Assembly (NCBI GenBank): GCA_947627455.1
Contig: CANQWC010000003.1
Coordinates: 1-64,000, forward strand
From: an uncultured Clostridia bacterium
GTDB lineage: Bacteria; Bacillota; Clostridia; Oscillospirales; Ruminococcaceae
Length of the DNA stretch: 64,000 bases
Reading direction: 5' to 3'
Shown: positions 8,132 through 16,190 of the stretch, piece after piece
Position numbering within the stretch: the stretch's first letter is position 1
Layout of the letters: every line of letters begins with the position of its first letter
The notes under the pieces: model-generated
Seen by the model: only the letters and a program-made list of their open reading frames with translations
Database searches by the model: none
What the model was told of the DNA's origin: nothing
Translations under genes and position numbers: made by a program

Positions 8132-8911
8132 ATGCTGTCAATTAAGACGGGAAAAGAAATCAATAACGCCGTTACGGATTTAAAAAAACAGGGTTTAAGA
8201 ATTAAGAGCAATGTTTTTGACGTGATTGATATGTCTAAGACTTATGACGCTGTTATAACCGCTGAATCGGTGGTTTATCTGGGAAAAGACTATGGGGTCA
8301 ACCGCCTTAAGTTTTACACATCATCGTCAGAGGATATAGTTAAAATCCTTATCAACATTTCCATCCCGATAACGGCAGACATTATTTCAAAAAATGCAGA
8401 TGAATTTTCTTTGGAAATGAAAGAGTCGGGGTTCACTCGGCTTGCAAAAATGCGAAGACTTGTGAACAGGGACATTACGGAAGTTGTAAATAAGATGATA
8501 CCTCCAAAATTCATTCGGGGGGGGGTAGCTCTTAGCAGCGATACAAAAGCCATCAACAATTTGCTGTGGACTTCGTTTGATACAAGAATAAGCCATTTAC
8601 TTTCAGACGATGAGCTCGCAGCCGCGATAGAAAAGGGCGAAGTCTTCACTGTTAAAGAGCATAATGAAGTAGTTACGGTTTTACACCGATTGACAGACAA
8701 CAATCGCTTTTATATAAATCAGGTAATAAATTTATCCGACAAAGAATGTATTCATTCGCTTATGTATGCAGAACTGCGAAAATTCTACGACAGCGGCGGA
8801 AGATATTTATATGCTTGGGTGCAGGATACAAATATTGCATCAAATAAATTCCATGCAAAGTACGGTATGACTTTTGACGGGTTATATGACTTGGTTTATG
8901 TGAATCAGTGA
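8132..8911 (+). CDS. GNAT-family acyltransferase with a G9 tract
   Basis: About 259 residues. The C-terminal half has a GNAT-like pattern: VVTVLHRLTDNNRFYINQVINL, then helices and YLYAWVQDTNIASNKFHAKYGM, the typical N-x-x-S/A-x-x-x-H/Y-x-x-x-GF end of the fold. The N-terminal half is not recognised. ATG 8132 is preferred over ATG 8126 because GAGGAG lies only one base before the latter. Codons 129-132 cross a run of nine G (8517-8525), so slippage would remove the catalytic C-terminal half. GNATs transfer acyl groups from CoA or a carrier to amines; here the probable target is an amino sugar. Gene 30 bp before the formyltransferase. Confidence 0.72.
   Translation: MLSIKTGKEINNAVTDLKKQGLRIKSNVFDVIDMSKTYDAVITAESVVYLGKDYGVNRLKFYTSSSEDIVKILINISIPITADIISKNADEFSLEMKESGFTRLAKMRRLVNRDITEVVNKMIPPKFIRGGVALSSDTKAINNLLWTSFDTRISHLLSDDELAAAIEKGEVFTVKEHNEVVTVLHRLTDNNRFYINQVINLSDKECIHSLMYAELRKFYDSGGRYLYAWVQDTNIASNKFHAKYGMTFDGLYDLVYVNQ
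8517..8525 (+). repeat. Coding homopolymer tract of nine G
   Basis: Nine consecutive G in the GNAT gene, within the same 14-base context (TTCGGGGGGGGGTA) found in the SDR gene at 3659-3672. It encodes Arg-Gly-Gly-Val in frame. The surrounding gene is AT-rich, so such a run is not expected from composition. Confidence 0.75.
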
Positions 8912-8940
8912 CGCATTTCGCCTTGTTATGAGGTTGCATA

Positions 8941-9801
8941 ATGAGGTTTGAAAAAATACTGATAATAGGCTCGGGAAAAATAGCAACAGACTCTGCAAAG
9001 TTTTTGTGCGGAGACCTGGGTCTGAAAAATGTTTCAATAGTTGAATCTTCCGACAATCAGTTTTCTATGCTGAAAAGCATGAGCGCAAAATATGAGATAC
9101 CATACATACCCCTGCTTGTAAAAGAGCAAATTACCGAAGCGATTTTTAGTTTTTCAAAATGCAGGAGTCTGCTTGTCATAAGCGCAAATAACAGGTACCT
9201 GTTTCCGAAGGAAATATGCGAGTTAGATAATACCGAGATAATAAACTTTCACTATGGGTATCTTCCAAGATACAGAGGAATGAATATTCCGACGTGGGTG
9301 ATATATAACAATGAACCGTTTACGGGAGTTACATGGCATTATGTGACGAGCGAGGTTGACCGCGGAGAGATTATTGCACAGCAGAAAATAATGCTCAACG
9401 ACGACATCACTGCCTATGAAGTGGTTCGGCAGGGAATGACAATAGGTTCGGAGCTGTTTAGATCATTTATTCCCGAGTTTTTGGAAAAGAGAATTGTCGG
9501 CAAGAAAATTGTGACTGACGAATTTGTTTATCTCAACAAAAATCTTCCCGAAAACGGGATAGTCGGTACCGATAAAAGGATAGATGAAATATATCGACTT
9601 CTGCGCAGTTTTGACTATGGAAGAACAGGGACTTTAAAACCGCTTAAGATCATATGGGGTGGAAAAGATTATTATGTTGAAAAATACTCCTTGGAAGCGG
9701 ATAACGTAAGTTTAAAATCTGTAGCCGTTAGCGATAACGTAATGACAATATGTGAAAGCGGAAAAAAGTTGACTATAAGACTAAAGGATAACGATGTGTG
9801 A
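8941..9801 (+). CDS. Formyltransferase (methionyl-tRNA formyltransferase fold), probable sugar N-formyltransferase
   Basis: A 286-residue protein with the formyltransferase core. The catalytic Asn102, His104 and Asp140 are in place within INFHYGYLPRYRGMNIPTW and SEVDRGEI, matching the N-x-H...D triad of tRNA and sugar formyltransferases that use N10-formyl-tetrahydrofolate. A C-terminal OB-like tail follows. It lacks full similarity to housekeeping Fmt and lies in a glycan operon, so an amino-sugar or amino-acyl acceptor is likely. It overlaps the next gene by 8 bp, suggesting coupled expression with the hydrolase. Confidence 0.83.
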   Translation: MRFEKILIIGSGKIATDSAKFLCGDLGLKNVSIVESSDNQFSMLKSMSAKYEIPYIPLLVKEQITEAIFSFSKCRSLLVISANNRYLFPKEICELDNTEIINFHYGYLPRYRGMNIPTWVIYNNEPFTGVTWHYVTSEVDRGEIIAQQKIMLNDDITAYEVVRQGMTIGSELFRSFIPEFLEKRIVGKKIVTDEFVYLNKNLPENGIVGTDKRIDEIYRLLRSFDYGRTGTLKPLKIIWGGKDYYVEKYSLEADNVSLKSVAVSDNVMTICESGKKLTIRLKDNDV

Positions 9802-10501
9802 AGAAACCGTATTCAATGATGCAAGAATAGTTAGATTTGTCGGTGAAACGTTTGACGCCAATTCCTATGTGCTTGCCGAAGAACGCGAAGCGCTGATATT
9901 CGACGCGGTCGACAGCAGTGAAATGATGTCGCGGCTGAGAGCGCATGGGATTGAAAGCATAACAGTCTTTTTGACTCACGAACACTTCGACCATATATCA
10001 GGACTTGAAAGGCTGAGAAGTAACTTTGCATGCAGAGTGATTGCAAGCGCCGAATGCAGTAAACGTATACAGTCGCCCAAAACAAATTTATCGTCTATAG
10101 CCGACGCTCTGATTTCAATGCACGATCACTCAGAAATCGCAAAAAAAGTTCCCGAGTTTTCAACCTCGGGCGCCGATGCGATATTTAACGGCGACGGTGA
10201 GTTTGAATGGCATAATCACAAGATAAATTGTCACAGTCTTAAAGGACATTCACTCGGCTCGGCGTGTTACATATTAGACGAAAATATGCTTTTTTCAGGC
10301 GACGAGCTCCTTTCGATTCCCGTAATAACGCGCCTGCCCGGCGGCAGTACCGAGAAGTATTGGACAAAGGATATGCCGTGGCTTGAAAGCATAAAAAACG
10401 ATATTTCGCTCGTTTTTCCCGGTCACGGACAGTCGGGGAAAATCGAAGATATGATAAAAGTTAACGTTATGCCCGAAAAATTCAGGCGTCAGGAGAGATA
10501 A
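9794..10501 (+). CDS. Metallo-beta-lactamase-fold hydrolase
   Basis: A 235-residue MBL-fold enzyme with the metal-binding motif FLTHEHFDHISG (HxHxDH), a second His in LKGHSLGSACY, Asp in LFSGDELL and the final His in VFPGHGQSG, the pattern of glyoxalase II-like thioesterases. No signal peptide is seen, so it is cytoplasmic. In this setting it could release stalled acyl groups from the carrier proteins or act on a formylated intermediate; both are inference. It overlaps the formyltransferase by 8 bp and precedes the second initiating sugar transferase by 1 bp. Confidence 0.85.
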   Translation: MCEETVFNDARIVRFVGETFDANSYVLAEEREALIFDAVDSSEMMSRLRAHGIESITVFLTHEHFDHISGLERLRSNFACRVIASAECSKRIQSPKTNLSSIADALISMHDHSEIAKKVPEFSTSGADAIFNGDGEFEWHNHKINCHSLKGHSLGSACYILDENMLFSGDELLSIPVITRLPGGSTEKYWTKDMPWLESIKNDISLVFPGHGQSGKIEDMIKVNVMPEKFRRQER

Positions 10502-10502
10502 A

Positions 10503-11138
10503 ATGCACAAAAAGCATTTTTACGAAAAATACATAAAGCGCCCGCAGGACTTTATTTGCGCACTTTTGGCGCTTATAGTTCTGTCGCCGATTATGCTTGT
10601 GACCGCGCTTCTCGTCAGAATCAAGCTCGGCTCGCCGGTGATATTCAAGCAGGAGCGTCCCGGCAGAGACGGGGAAATATTCAAACTGTATAAATTCCGA
10701 TCGATGTCTGATAAAAAGGATCCCGACGGAAACCTTTTACCAGATAAAGACAGGCTCACGACGTTCGGAATGAAGCTCCGCTCAACCTCTTTAGATGAGC
10801 TTCCCGAGCTGATAAATATATTAAAAGGCGATATGAGCGTAGTCGGGCCACGCCCGCTGATGGTCGAGTATCTGCCGAGGTACAACGAGCATCAGGCTCG
10901 CAGACACGAGGTCAGACCCGGCTTCACAGGGCTTGCGCAGGTGCATGGCAGAAACGCCATAACCTGGGAAGAAAAATTCGATTGGGACGTTAAATACGTT
11001 GATAATATCACATTTTTGGGCGACTGGAAAATTATTTTTCAGACGATTGCCACAGTTCTTAAGCACGAAGGTATAAACGCCGAGGGCGAAGCCACAATGG
11101 GGGCTTTTATGGGGACGGAAGAGGAAAAGGTTGGATAA
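10503..11138 (+). CDS. Initiating sugar-phosphate transferase (PglC-like)
   Basis: A 211-residue monotopic phosphoglycosyl transferase. It has an N-terminal hydrophobic re-entrant segment (residues about 16-38), then IFKQERPGRDGEIF, YKFRSM, the LRSTSLDELPELINILKGDM block with the catalytic Asp-Glu pair and RPGFTGLAQVHGRN. It transfers a sugar-1-phosphate (likely from a UDP-amino sugar) to undecaprenyl phosphate. It is a paralogue of the partial gene at 1-378; having two starters in one locus is redundant unless one came by exchange of the intervening cassette. It is followed 3 bp later by a glycosyltransferase. Confidence 0.93.
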   Translation: MHKKHFYEKYIKRPQDFICALLALIVLSPIMLVTALLVRIKLGSPVIFKQERPGRDGEIFKLYKFRSMSDKKDPDGNLLPDKDRLTTFGMKLRSTSLDELPELINILKGDMSVVGPRPLMVEYLPRYNEHQARRHEVRPGFTGLAQVHGRNAITWEEKFDWDVKYVDNITFLGDWKIIFQTIATVLKHEGINAEGEATMGAFMGTEEEKVG

Positions 11139-11141
11139 CGC

Positions 11142-12341
11142 ATGAATGTATTATTTATAAGTCTTGCAGATATATTTTCAGTTGATGCAAAAGGAATATA
11201 CACTGACCTGCTCCGCGAATTTATAAAGAACGGTCACAACGTTTACATACTCTCGCCGACCGAGAAAATGAACAAAGCCGATAATCCGATTATTCAAGAG
11301 CACTGCGCGAAGATCGTCAAAGTAAAAACCGGTCGAATCCAAAAGACAAATATCATTGAAAAAGGGATAAACACTGTTCTGATTGAGCCGCGTTTTAAAA
11401 GAGCTGTCAAGAAATATTTCAAAGATATTAAGTTTGACCTCGTTTTATATCCGACTCCGCCGATTACTTTTACAAATGTTGTGAAATACGTTAAAAAGCG
11501 CGACAGCGCGAAAACTTATCTCATGCTCAAAGACATTTTTCCGCAGAACGCTGTAGACATAGGAATGCTGAGCAAGAGCGGGTTAAAAGGCATCATCTAC
11601 AGATATTTTCGCCGCAAGGAGAAAAAGCTGTATGACGTTTCCGACCGCATAGGCTGTATGTCGCCGGCAAATGTTGAGTATCTTTTGAAGCATAATCCGG
11701 AGATTCCCTCTGAAAAGGTTGAAATTTGCCCGAACAGCATCGAGGTGCGCGACCTGAGCCTGACCGACGATGAAAAGGTCAGAATTCGCGAGAAATACGG
11801 TTTGCCGACAGATAAAAAGATATTTGTCTATGGAGGTAACCTCGGCAAGCCGCAGGGAGTACCGTTCATCATCGAATGCCTGAAATCGCAGACGGATAAT
11901 CCGGACGCATATTTCCTGATCGTCGGCAGCGGAACCGAGTACGGCAGGCTTGAGAATTTCTTCGTGCAATTCAAGCCAACGAACATGAAGCTTATGAAAA
12001 GTCTCCCGAAGGACGATTATGACAGAATGATTGCAGCGTGCGATGTGGGTATGATTTTTCTCGACCATAGGTTTACGATACCGAATTTTCCGAGCCGCCT
12101 TTTGAGCTATATGCAGGCAAAGTTGCCAGTGCTGGCGTGCACCGACCCAAATACTGATATTGGGAAGATTATTGCTGACGGTGGATTCGGGTGGTGGTGT
12201 GAGAGCGATGACGTACAGGCGTTCAATGAAATCGCAGAGAAAGCTGCAACAGAGGATATAAGAGCTTTAGGTCAGAATGCGTTTGAATATCTTGATCGTG
12301 AATATTCAGTTAGCGGCGCTTATAAAACAATAGCACGTTAA
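11142..12341 (+). CDS. Family 4 glycosyltransferase (WbuB-like)
   Basis: A 399-residue GT-B enzyme. The C-terminal nucleotide-sugar domain shows IFVYGGNLGKPQGV and a loop of FPSRLLSYMQAKLPVLAC; the N-terminal domain has LADIFSVDAKGIYTDLLREF. The pattern resembles WbuB/WbwH-type transferases, some of which add L-FucNAc as the second sugar. The locus also encodes the whole UDP-L-FucNAc pathway (18864-22282), which supports that donor, but this remains inference. It is cytoplasmic or membrane-peripheral. The following gene starts 29 bp later. Confidence 0.82.
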   Translation: MNVLFISLADIFSVDAKGIYTDLLREFIKNGHNVYILSPTEKMNKADNPIIQEHCAKIVKVKTGRIQKTNIIEKGINTVLIEPRFKRAVKKYFKDIKFDLVLYPTPPITFTNVVKYVKKRDSAKTYLMLKDIFPQNAVDIGMLSKSGLKGIIYRYFRRKEKKLYDVSDRIGCMSPANVEYLLKHNPEIPSEKVEICPNSIEVRDLSLTDDEKVRIREKYGLPTDKKIFVYGGNLGKPQGVPFIIECLKSQTDNPDAYFLIVGSGTEYGRLENFFVQFKPTNMKLMKSLPKDDYDRMIAACDVGMIFLDHRFTIPNFPSRLLSYMQAKLPVLACTDPNTDIGKIIADGGFGWWCESDDVQAFNEIAEKAATEDIRALGQNAFEYLDREYSVSGAYKTIAR

Positions 12342-12370
12342 TGATAGATATGAAGTTTAAGGATGATTAA

Positions 12371-13513
12371 ATGTCACGAATTTTATTTTTAAACCCATAT
12401 TACTACCCCGGCTTTCGCTCGGGCGGGCCTCAGCGGACGGTTATGAACATCGCCGACGCATTCGGAGATAAAAATGATATTTATATCCTCACGCAAAACT
12501 GCGATATGGGTTGCACTGACAGCTACGACGTCGAAACTCATAAATGGATTCGCGTTGGGAATGCAAACGTGATGTACCTGCCGCCGAAGGATTATAATAT
12601 TAAGTCGATCAAAAAATATTCGGCTGATTTCGATACGGTTTATTCCTGCGGACTTTTTTGCGGCTGCACTATAAACGCAATTCTTTTACATAAATTCAAT
12701 AAATCGCAAAAGCTTTATGTTGCACCGATGGGTGTCTTTTCCAAAGCCGCGATAGCGTCTAAAGCTTTTAAAAAGCGAGCATTTTTGTTCGTTTTTAAGT
12801 CTTTGGGTTTGTTTAAGAATATTGTTTGGTCGTTTACTTCCGAGATTGAGCGTGAAGAGGCAAAAGCTGCGCTCGGTAGTACGATTAAGGAATATATCAT
12901 CGCAGAGGATTTGCCGAGAAAAGTGGATTTTGACGCTCAGATTGCCAAAATACAGACTTGTGCGGCCAAAGAAAATGACGTATTGAAACTCGTTTTTTTG
13001 TCGAGGGTTTCCCCCAAAAAAAATTTGGAGTATTGCGCGCAGATATTGAATAAGATAACAGACAAAGAAATAATTTTTGATGTTTACGGTACTGCGGAAA
13101 ACGAGGAGTATTGGGATAGATGCAGAAAGCTGCTTGAAAGCTTGCTGAAGAATATTCACTACCGTTACTGCGGCGAGGTCAATTCCGAAAAAGTAATCGA
13201 TGTGTTTTCGGATTATGACGCGTTTTTCTTCCCGACAAAAGGCGAAAACTTCGGACATGTGATATATGAGGCTCTGACCTCCGGATGTGTGCCGATTATA
13301 AGCGACAGAACGCCGTGGCTGGATTTAAAAGAAAACGGTTGCGGGTATGTTTTACCGCTGGAAAATCAGGAAGCATTTGTTAAAACGATTAGAGATTTAG
13401 CAGAACTCAAGGCGACCGGCGGTATTGAAGATATGAAAATAAAAGCTGTGGAGTATGCAAGGGATAAATACAAAAAATCTATAGCTGGTTCGGGGTATTT
13501 AAATATATTTTGA
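12371..13513 (+). CDS. Family 4 glycosyltransferase
   Basis: A 380-residue GT-B glycosyltransferase. Start region FLNPYYYPGFRSGGPQRTV matches the acceptor-side N-terminal domain of GT4 enzymes; the C-terminal domain has LVFLSRVSPKKNLEY and the conserved FFFPTKGENFGHVIYEALTSG, the E-x7-E type motif that binds the nucleotide sugar. Linkage and donor cannot be inferred. It overlaps no other gene and ends just before the next glycosyltransferase. A run of eight A (about 13017-13024) lies within the coding sequence but is unremarkable in AT-rich DNA. Confidence 0.85.
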   Translation: MSRILFLNPYYYPGFRSGGPQRTVMNIADAFGDKNDIYILTQNCDMGCTDSYDVETHKWIRVGNANVMYLPPKDYNIKSIKKYSADFDTVYSCGLFCGCTINAILLHKFNKSQKLYVAPMGVFSKAAIASKAFKKRAFLFVFKSLGLFKNIVWSFTSEIEREEAKAALGSTIKEYIIAEDLPRKVDFDAQIAKIQTCAAKENDVLKLVFLSRVSPKKNLEYCAQILNKITDKEIIFDVYGTAENEEYWDRCRKLLESLLKNIHYRYCGEVNSEKVIDVFSDYDAFFFPTKGENFGHVIYEALTSGCVPIISDRTPWLDLKENGCGYVLPLENQEAFVKTIRDLAELKATGGIEDMKIKAVEYARDKYKKSIAGSGYLNIF

Positions 13514-13542
13514 TTATCCGAATCATAATGCGGAGGTTTTCG

Positions 13543-14769
13543 ATGAAGCTTCTTTTTGCGGGCTCAATATACAATAAAAATGATGAAAAGGCGCTGATTG
13601 GCAGCAGCAAAGGCGGGCTACCTACTGCCTCTAATGTATTGCAGTGGAACATTATAGACGGAATAATCGAAAACGGTCAATGCGTTGATATTATAGGCGT
13701 GGTTCCGATTGGAAGCTTTCCGCAGCGTTCAAAGAGATTTATGATAAGTAAAAGGCATATGACATATCACGAGTGTGATTATGATGAGATCGGTTACATA
13801 AATATTTCTTTGCTCAAGTCTTTGATATATGAAGAAAAGATCAAAAGAAAGATAAAAGCTTGGATGTCTGTTAATCGCAACGAGGATTTAGCTGTTATTT
13901 TTTATGACCTTAACAAGGCGTTTTTAAACATTATAAAATGGATAAAGAAAAATAACTATCCTGTCAAGACTTGCCTTATTGTTCCGGATCTTTCCGGAAA
14001 CCTGCGCAATGATATGGGGTATTCAAAATTTAAGAATTTTCTCTTGAAATTGTTGGGAGGCGATGTCTTCAAAGATGTTCAAAATGCCGACAGCTATGTT
14101 TTATTGACCGAGCAGATGAATGATGTGGTCAATATAACCGGCTCTCCGCATGTTATTGTGGACGGAGTAGTCGACGATACTTTATCACAGTTTCCGGATT
14201 TTATAGGTGATGAAAACGAAAAGATAATACTTTACGCCGGAAATCTGTCGGTTCAGTATAACATGGAAACACTCATAAAGGCGTTTGAAGAGCTTAACGA
14301 ACTAAAAGATTACAGACTTTGGTTTTGCGGTAAGGGAAATGCAGAAAGCATCATAACCGACGCAGAAAAAAGAGATCCGAGGATACATTATCTTGGTCAG
14401 ATCAGTAAGTCGGAGCTGCGCGAAATTGAGAAAAAGGTTTCTTTCTTTATCAATCCGCGAACCAATAACGGAGAGTATACAAAATATTCTTTTCCTTCGA
14501 AGAATCTTGAATATCTATTAGCCGGTCGTCCGGTAATTGCATATAAGCTCGACGGAATGTCTGATGATTATGATGATATTTTTATGTATATCAAAGGCGA
14601 AGAAATATCCGATGTTAAAAATATTTTGTTTGACGCGTATAATATGGCACCTGATGATTTAATAAAAAAAGGTAAAGAAGGATATGATTTTGTATTAAAG
14701 CATAACGGTGCGAAGAAACAGGCAAAAAGAATTTTGGCTATGTTGCAAGGAATGACGAAAAAGCAATGA
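13543..14769 (+). CDS. Glycosyltransferase, GT4-like
   Basis: About 408 residues. The ATG at 13543 is chosen because GCGGAGG lies 6 bp before it and the protein then begins MKLLFAGSIYN; an upstream reading would overlap the previous gene. The C-terminal GT-B domain shows IILYAGNLSVQYNMETL, HYLGQISKSEL and a PSKNLEYLLAGRPVIAYK segment. Donor and linkage are unknown. The gene overlaps the polymerase gene by 4 bp (ATGA), so the two are translationally coupled. Confidence 0.82.
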   Translation: MKLLFAGSIYNKNDEKALIGSSKGGLPTASNVLQWNIIDGIIENGQCVDIIGVVPIGSFPQRSKRFMISKRHMTYHECDYDEIGYINISLLKSLIYEEKIKRKIKAWMSVNRNEDLAVIFYDLNKAFLNIIKWIKKNNYPVKTCLIVPDLSGNLRNDMGYSKFKNFLLKLLGGDVFKDVQNADSYVLLTEQMNDVVNITGSPHVIVDGVVDDTLSQFPDFIGDENEKIILYAGNLSVQYNMETLIKAFEELNELKDYRLWFCGKGNAESIITDAEKRDPRIHYLGQISKSELREIEKKVSFFINPRTNNGEYTKYSFPSKNLEYLLAGRPVIAYKLDGMSDDYDDIFMYIKGEEISDVKNILFDAYNMAPDDLIKKGKEGYDFVLKHNGAKKQAKRILAMLQGMTKKQ

Positions 14770-16190
14770 GTATTTCAAAAAATTCACAATGTTTAAATGT
14801 AATAGGCATCTGCATATCTTTAGCTATGTTTTTATGCGGTCAATTAGTTGAAAGCGCAAATTTGCTGTTGCTTGCAGTTGTTGCTGTAATTGGGGTTATC
14901 GTTTTCAATTCTATATCAAATTTAAAAAACGGAATAGTTATTTTACTTTATATGGTGTCGTTTACAACATTTTTGATTAGTGAACCGTTTATAAACTTGT
15001 TTATTAATTACAGCGGGAATTACATCTATTTTAAACCGCTTTCAATAATATATGTAGCGGCAATAAGTATTTATATCGGTTCAGGATTATGTAAAACAAA
15101 GGCGGAAGTCTCAATAAAAGACGTAAATGTTGACAATGGCAATACAGGTATAGTTAGCTCGTTAAGTAAAATTATTTTTTATGCAACAATATTGTTTGCG
15201 TGGGTTGTAACGTTGGAAAAAATATTATTGGTCAGAAATTTAGGCTACATAGGTTTGTATACCGATTATAATTCGACACTTCCTTCTATTGTACATAAAC
15301 TCTCAGTAATTAATGAAACGAGTTTCTTTATATATTTAATGACTTTTCCAGGTAAAAAAAGTACATATATTTCATTTGGAATATATGGCATTGGTCTTTT
15401 TCTTAAATTGTTAACTGGCGTCCGAGGTGATGCAATGACAGGAATTATGTTATTAATAACTTATACTATATTTAGAAATAAAGTGACAAGTGTACCGATA
15501 TTTTCTGGAGTTAAAATGAAATATATCTTTGTTGCATTGGCAGGGTTATTAATATCATATATGGGCGTATATAGCTCTATTAGGTTGGGTGAAGAAGGAG
15601 GAAGTTTGCTTCACGGTTTTGAACAATTTTTCTTGCAACAAGGTGGAGCAATTGATGTTCTGAAAAATACAATTGATCACAAATCACAACTGAATTATTT
15701 AAATAGCAATTACACATTTTCACCTATAGTTAATTATAATTCCCTAACACGGTGGTTGGGACAAACACTTTTTGGATTTAATTTTGATGGTTCAAAATTG
15801 CATTCAGGAAATTTAGGGAATAGCCTGACTAATATAATGGAACCGGCTTATTTTAATATGGGCGGTTCTTTTGGAACAGCATATTTGGCTGAGTTATTTT
15901 TGGATTATTCGTATGTGGGAGTTATTATATATAATTTGATTCTCGGTTTTATATTAAAAAAAGTTACTACTGTTAAGCTTTCAAATTGGGTGGTGGGCGC
16001 GTATTATTTGTATATTATTCGAACATTATATTTTTTGCCAAGAGATTCTGCATTAAGCTTTTTAACTCCGGTATTATCTTTAACAAACTTAATTTTAGTG
16101 CTGGGAATTAAATTTTTATCTGATGCAATTTATAAAAGAAAACGGAGAATTGTATATGAAAATACTATGGTCGGTAAATATAATAACTGA
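14766..16190 (+). CDS. Wzy-type oligosaccharide repeat-unit polymerase
   Basis: A 474-residue, strongly hydrophobic protein with about 10-12 predicted membrane segments and one larger extracytoplasmic loop (around residues 270-360, from about base 15600), the architecture of O-antigen/capsule polymerases. Sequence conservation in Wzy is low, so the call rests on topology plus the neighbours: glycosyltransferases on each side and a flippase 1.2 kb downstream. Wzy joins undecaprenyl-linked repeat units on the outer face of the membrane. The gene is markedly AT-rich. Its 3' end overlaps the next gene by 35 bp. Confidence 0.78.
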   Translation: MSISKNSQCLNVIGICISLAMFLCGQLVESANLLLLAVVAVIGVIVFNSISNLKNGIVILLYMVSFTTFLISEPFINLFINYSGNYIYFKPLSIIYVAAISIYIGSGLCKTKAEVSIKDVNVDNGNTGIVSSLSKIIFYATILFAWVVTLEKILLVRNLGYIGLYTDYNSTLPSIVHKLSVINETSFFIYLMTFPGKKSTYISFGIYGIGLFLKLLTGVRGDAMTGIMLLITYTIFRNKVTSVPIFSGVKMKYIFVALAGLLISYMGVYSSIRLGEEGGSLLHGFEQFFLQQGGAIDVLKNTIDHKSQLNYLNSNYTFSPIVNYNSLTRWLGQTLFGFNFDGSKLHSGNLGNSLTNIMEPAYFNMGGSFGTAYLAELFLDYSYVGVIIYNLILGFILKKVTTVKLSNWVVGAYYLYIIRTLYFLPRDSALSFLTPVLSLTNLILVLGIKFLSDAIYKRKRRIVYENTMVGKYNN

